DNA of 16,165 bases from JAUZPB01 sp037140715 (lineage in GTDB: Bacteria; Bacteroidota; Ignavibacteria; Ignavibacteriales; SURF-24): the NCBI GenBank assembly GCA_037140715.1, contig JBAXDX010000066.1, forward strand, positions 1 through 16,165, in the 5' to 3' direction. Made by a program: the position numbers and the translations under genes. Numbering within the stretch: the stretch's first letter is position 1; the number at the start of each line of letters is the position of its first letter. The notes below the pieces were generated by a model that saw nothing but the letters and a program-made list of their open reading frames with translations, searched no databases and was not told the origin of the DNA. This document shows, in pieces, positions 14,243 to 16,165 of the stretch.

Positions 14243-14248
14243 ATTAAG

Positions 14249-15244
14249 TTGGAATCAAACTATAAAGCAGCGGGCGTAGATATTCAGGCAGGAGATGAAA
14301 CCGTCCGCAGAATTAAGTTACACGTTAAATCCACTTTTAATAAGAATGTGCTGATGGACATAGGACACTTTGGAGCATTCTATGATCTGAACCTGCCGGA
14401 ATATAATCATCCCGTATTGGTTTCTTCGGTAGATGGTGTGGGCACAAAGCTCAAGATTGCCTTTATTATGAAAAAGCACAACACGGTTGGGCAGGATTTA
14501 GTTAACCATTGTGTAAATGATATTGCCGTCTGCGGTGCTAAACCATTGTTTTTCATGGATTATCTTGCGTTCGGCAAACTTTATCCGGATGTTGCTGAAA
14601 AGATCATTGAAGGCTTCGCAAAAGCCTGCCGCGAAAACGGCTGTGCTCTTATCGGTGGCGAAACTGCTGAAATGCCGGGTCTGTATTCATCCGATGAGTA
14701 TGATATGTCGGGAACAATCGTGGGAGTAGTCGAAAAATCTAAAATTATAGACGGGAAAAACATTGTAAAGGGAGATATTCTGCTTGGCTTTACTTCAAAC
14801 GGACTGCACACAAACGGCTATTCGCTTGCCCGCAGCATTCTGCTTGAGAAGTTTAGCGTTGATGATAAACCCGATGGTTTTGAAAATACGCTCGGAGAGG
14901 AATTGTTAAGAATTCATAAATCTTACCTGCCTCTTATTACTAAATTAAAAGAAAATGCCCGGATTAAAGGATTCTCACACATTACTGGCGGAGGATTAGT
15001 CAATAATACAAAGCGGATTATACCTGAAGGTCTTGAGCTTAATGTTGACTGGACAAGCTGGCAGATTCCTGAATTATTTAAGCTGATTCAACAGACCGGC
15101 GGTGTGAAGGATGAGGAAATGCGCGAAGTCTTTAATCTTGGTATCGGACTGGCTGCCGTGGTTTCGCCTGAAGAAGCCGGTCTGGTTAAGGAACTTGCCG
15201 CATCTGTTAATGAGGAATGCCACATCATCGGCAAGGTGAAATAA
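14249..15244 (+). CDS. purM: Phosphoribosylformylglycinamidine cyclo-ligase (AIR synthetase)
   Basis: PurM closes the imidazole ring of FGAM with ATP, giving aminoimidazole ribonucleotide, the fifth step of de novo purine synthesis. The 331-aa protein starts YKAAGVDIQAGDE, as the family does. It shows SSVDGVGTKLKIA (59-71), the ATP-site GQDLVNHCVNDIAVCGAKPLF (81-101), ALIGGETAEMPGLY (133-146), DMSGTIVGVVEK (152-163), GFTSNGLHTNGYSLAR (180-195) and HITGGGLVNNTKRIIP (244-259). Start codon is TTG with AAGGA upstream; the next in-frame ATG (codon 36) would cut into the conserved N-terminus. It is divergent from hrcA, and a strong terminator follows, so it is probably monocistronic. Confidence 0.96.
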   Translation: MESNYKAAGVDIQAGDETVRRIKLHVKSTFNKNVLMDIGHFGAFYDLNLPEYNHPVLVSSVDGVGTKLKIAFIMKKHNTVGQDLVNHCVNDIAVCGAKPLFFMDYLAFGKLYPDVAEKIIEGFAKACRENGCALIGGETAEMPGLYSSDEYDMSGTIVGVVEKSKIIDGKNIVKGDILLGFTSNGLHTNGYSLARSILLEKFSVDDKPDGFENTLGEELLRIHKSYLPLITKLKENARIKGFSHITGGGLVNNTKRIIPEGLELNVDWTSWQIPELFKLIQQTGGVKDEEMREVFNLGIGLAAVVSPEEAGLVKELAASVNEECHIIGKVK

Positions 15245-15261
15245 ATAAAACTTTTTACTGC

Positions 15262-15298
15262 GCCCTCTTTTCTAAATCAGAGATGAGGGCTTTATTTT
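15262..15298 (+). terminator. Rho-independent terminator after purM
   Basis: GCCCTC (15262-15267) and GAGGGC (15285-15290) form the stem base, with an additional short TCT/AGA pairing inside, followed by TTTATTTT. It lies 17 nt past the purM stop and before the ribosome-binding site of the next gene. Confidence 0.75.
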
Positions 15299-15332
15299 GA
15301 GATATTTTAGAGTATATTCATAGGAGAAAAGA

Positions 15333-15866
15333 ATGGAACTCGTACGTATTGCGTTTCTTGAAACTTATAGCTTTGACGATAAATCGGGCATCATGGGAGC
15401 TATATTAGTTACTGATACCGATACAAAACCGCTTGAATTCAGGGTTACCGCGCCAATAAAACCAACAAGTTTTCAGAAAACACTTTACGGTAGTGTTCTT
15501 AATGAACATGTACTCGTGGAGTTAATCGCTCTTCCGCTGCTTGGCGCCATTAAAGATAATATCGACCTGCTGTTAGTCAGAGACCCGCTGTTCCTCGGCA
15601 TCAACAATAAACAGGGCGTTCGCTGTATCAGGTTGTTTACCGAACAGGAAGAACCTTCAAAAGCTAACAAAACTGAAAATACCCCGATAGAGCTTCCTGG
15701 CGAAACCGTAAAGTCGTTCATCGAAACTACCCGTAAATTCAACAATGAACTTCCTGATATCAGAGAAAAACTCAGCGCAATCTCAATGTACAGAAATCTT
15801 ACTGAACCATTCGAGCGTCTGAGAATTGCCTGCGAACAGGTTCACCTGCAAAAAGTCGATGAATAA
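15333..15866 (+). CDS. Hypothetical protein, 177 aa, function unknown
   Basis: I do not recognise this family with confidence. The gene looks real: ATG with AGGAGA at 15322-15327, no internal breaks, codon use like its neighbours. Residues 1-107 look like a compact mixed alpha/beta domain, with beta-prone stretches such as VRIAFLETYSF, GAILVTDT and LEFRVTAP, then TSFQKTLYGSVLNEHVLVELIALPLLGAI, probably helical, then NIDLLLVRDPLFLGI. A polar linker (about 104-124) leads to a helical, charged C-terminus (125-177). There is no signal peptide, membrane segment or metal-binding motif. Predicted cytoplasmic. It follows purM but sits behind a terminator, so linkage to purine synthesis is doubtful. 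Confidence 0.85.
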   Translation: MELVRIAFLETYSFDDKSGIMGAILVTDTDTKPLEFRVTAPIKPTSFQKTLYGSVLNEHVLVELIALPLLGAIKDNIDLLLVRDPLFLGINNKQGVRCIRLFTEQEEPSKANKTENTPIELPGETVKSFIETTRKFNNELPDIREKLSAISMYRNLTEPFERLRIACEQVHLQKVDE

Positions 15867-15971
15867 TAAGGTATTAACATAGCAAGCTGATTTTATAGAA
15901 AAATATTTAATTATTTTGTATTTTATTGTCGATTTTTTGGATAAATTGAAAAATATTTTATATTTATATTA
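15867..15971. other. Very AT-rich gene-free stretch before the MITE-like element
   Basis: No gene is visible. An 11-bp direct repeat GAAAAATATTT occurs at about 15897 and 15948. No convincing terminator for the 177-aa protein gene was found. Confidence 0.5.
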
Positions 15972-15979
15972 AAATAAAG
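15972..15979. repeat. 8-bp target-site duplication, left copy
   Basis: AAATAAAG immediately precedes the left terminal inverted repeat and is identical to 16111-16118. Confidence 0.85.
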
Positions 15980-16110
15980 GTAACTACTCAGCATGTTTTT
16001 GAGATGTTTATATTTCAGCTCAAAATCATACTTTTAATTTATTTTTTAATAATTGGGAAGTATGAAAATAGCCTGAATTCGACACTATTAAAATTATGCT
16101 GAGTAGTTAC
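15980..16110. mobile_element. MITE-like element, 131 bp, 15-bp terminal inverted repeats
   Basis: The left end GTAACTACTCAGCAT (15980-15994) is perfectly complementary to the right end ATGCTGAGTAGTTAC (16096-16110). Both ends are flanked by the identical octamer AAATAAAG. Inside, TCATACTT (16026-16033) and AAGTATGA (16058-16065) form a second inverted repeat. There is no room for a transposase, so it is non-autonomous and would be moved in trans. Ends beginning GTAA plus an 8-bp duplication are as described for the IS66 family, which is the likeliest source; that link is inferred. Confidence 0.85.
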
Positions 16111-16118
16111 AAATAAAG
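16111..16118. repeat. 8-bp target-site duplication, right copy
   Basis: AAATAAAG immediately follows the right terminal inverted repeat. The remaining bases to the window end are AT-rich with no recognised feature. Confidence 0.85.
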
Positions 16119-16165
16119 TATCTAATTTTGAAATATAAACTGTCTGAATATGCTAAATTAAATAA

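Noticed and set aside
13925..14248. CIRCE element upstream of hrcA
   Set aside because: I searched by eye for TTAGCACTC and GAGTGCTAA on both strands and found neither.
14164..14248. Purine riboswitch upstream of purM
   Set aside because: The leader after the candidate promoter is only about 20 nt and shows no aptamer-like stems.

Overview
The window looks like a chromosomal housekeeping segment of an AT-rich, Gram-negative bacterium, most likely from the Bacteroidota/Chlorobiota/Ignavibacteriota (FCB) group. This placement is an inference. It rests on the lipid A enzyme LpxH (an outer membrane with LPS), a tRNA gene without encoded CCA, start sites that mostly have weak Shine-Dalgarno sequences or none, several TTG/GTG starts, and promoter candidates resembling the Bacteroidetes TTG...TAnnTTTG pattern. 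I cannot name the genus.

Left edge (1-560): a tandem array of six 21-bp units in alternating A-B-A-B-A-B' order, a gene-free stretch, then a tRNA-Leu(CAG) gene on the minus strand with its own terminator. Next (561-5254) is a minus-strand cluster: an M1 zinc aminopeptidase, lpxH and a class A penicillin-binding protein, read in that order with a 31-nt gap and then an 11-nt overlap. These are cell-envelope and proteolysis functions. A short divergent spacer separates this cluster from plus-strand glgC (ADP-glucose synthesis for glycogen). The glgC gene converges on a PLP aminotransferase gene across a spacer holding a decayed relative of the left-edge repeat.

From 6821 to 13924 all genes are on the minus strand. 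In transcription order they are hrcA-grpE-dnaJ (heat-shock repressor and DnaK co-chaperones, no dnaK here), a ComEA-like DNA-binding protein, a divergent PilM-like protein, rsmD, coaD and the aminotransferase. ComEA and PilM-like neighbours suggest a link to DNA uptake or type IV pili. The hrcA upstream region has no visible CIRCE operator but holds other inverted repeats.

The right part is on the plus strand: purM (purine synthesis, TTG start) with a clear terminator, then an unrecognised 177-aa protein gene. The window ends in an AT-rich stretch carrying a 131-bp MITE-like element with perfect 15-bp terminal inverted repeats and a perfect 8-bp target-site duplication.

No large novel system is evident. 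The most interesting signals are the 21-bp repeat family at two loci, the MITE, a 19-bp near-perfect direct repeat bracketing lpxH, the comEA/pilM-like pair, and the operator-like inverted repeats upstream of hrcA/purM.
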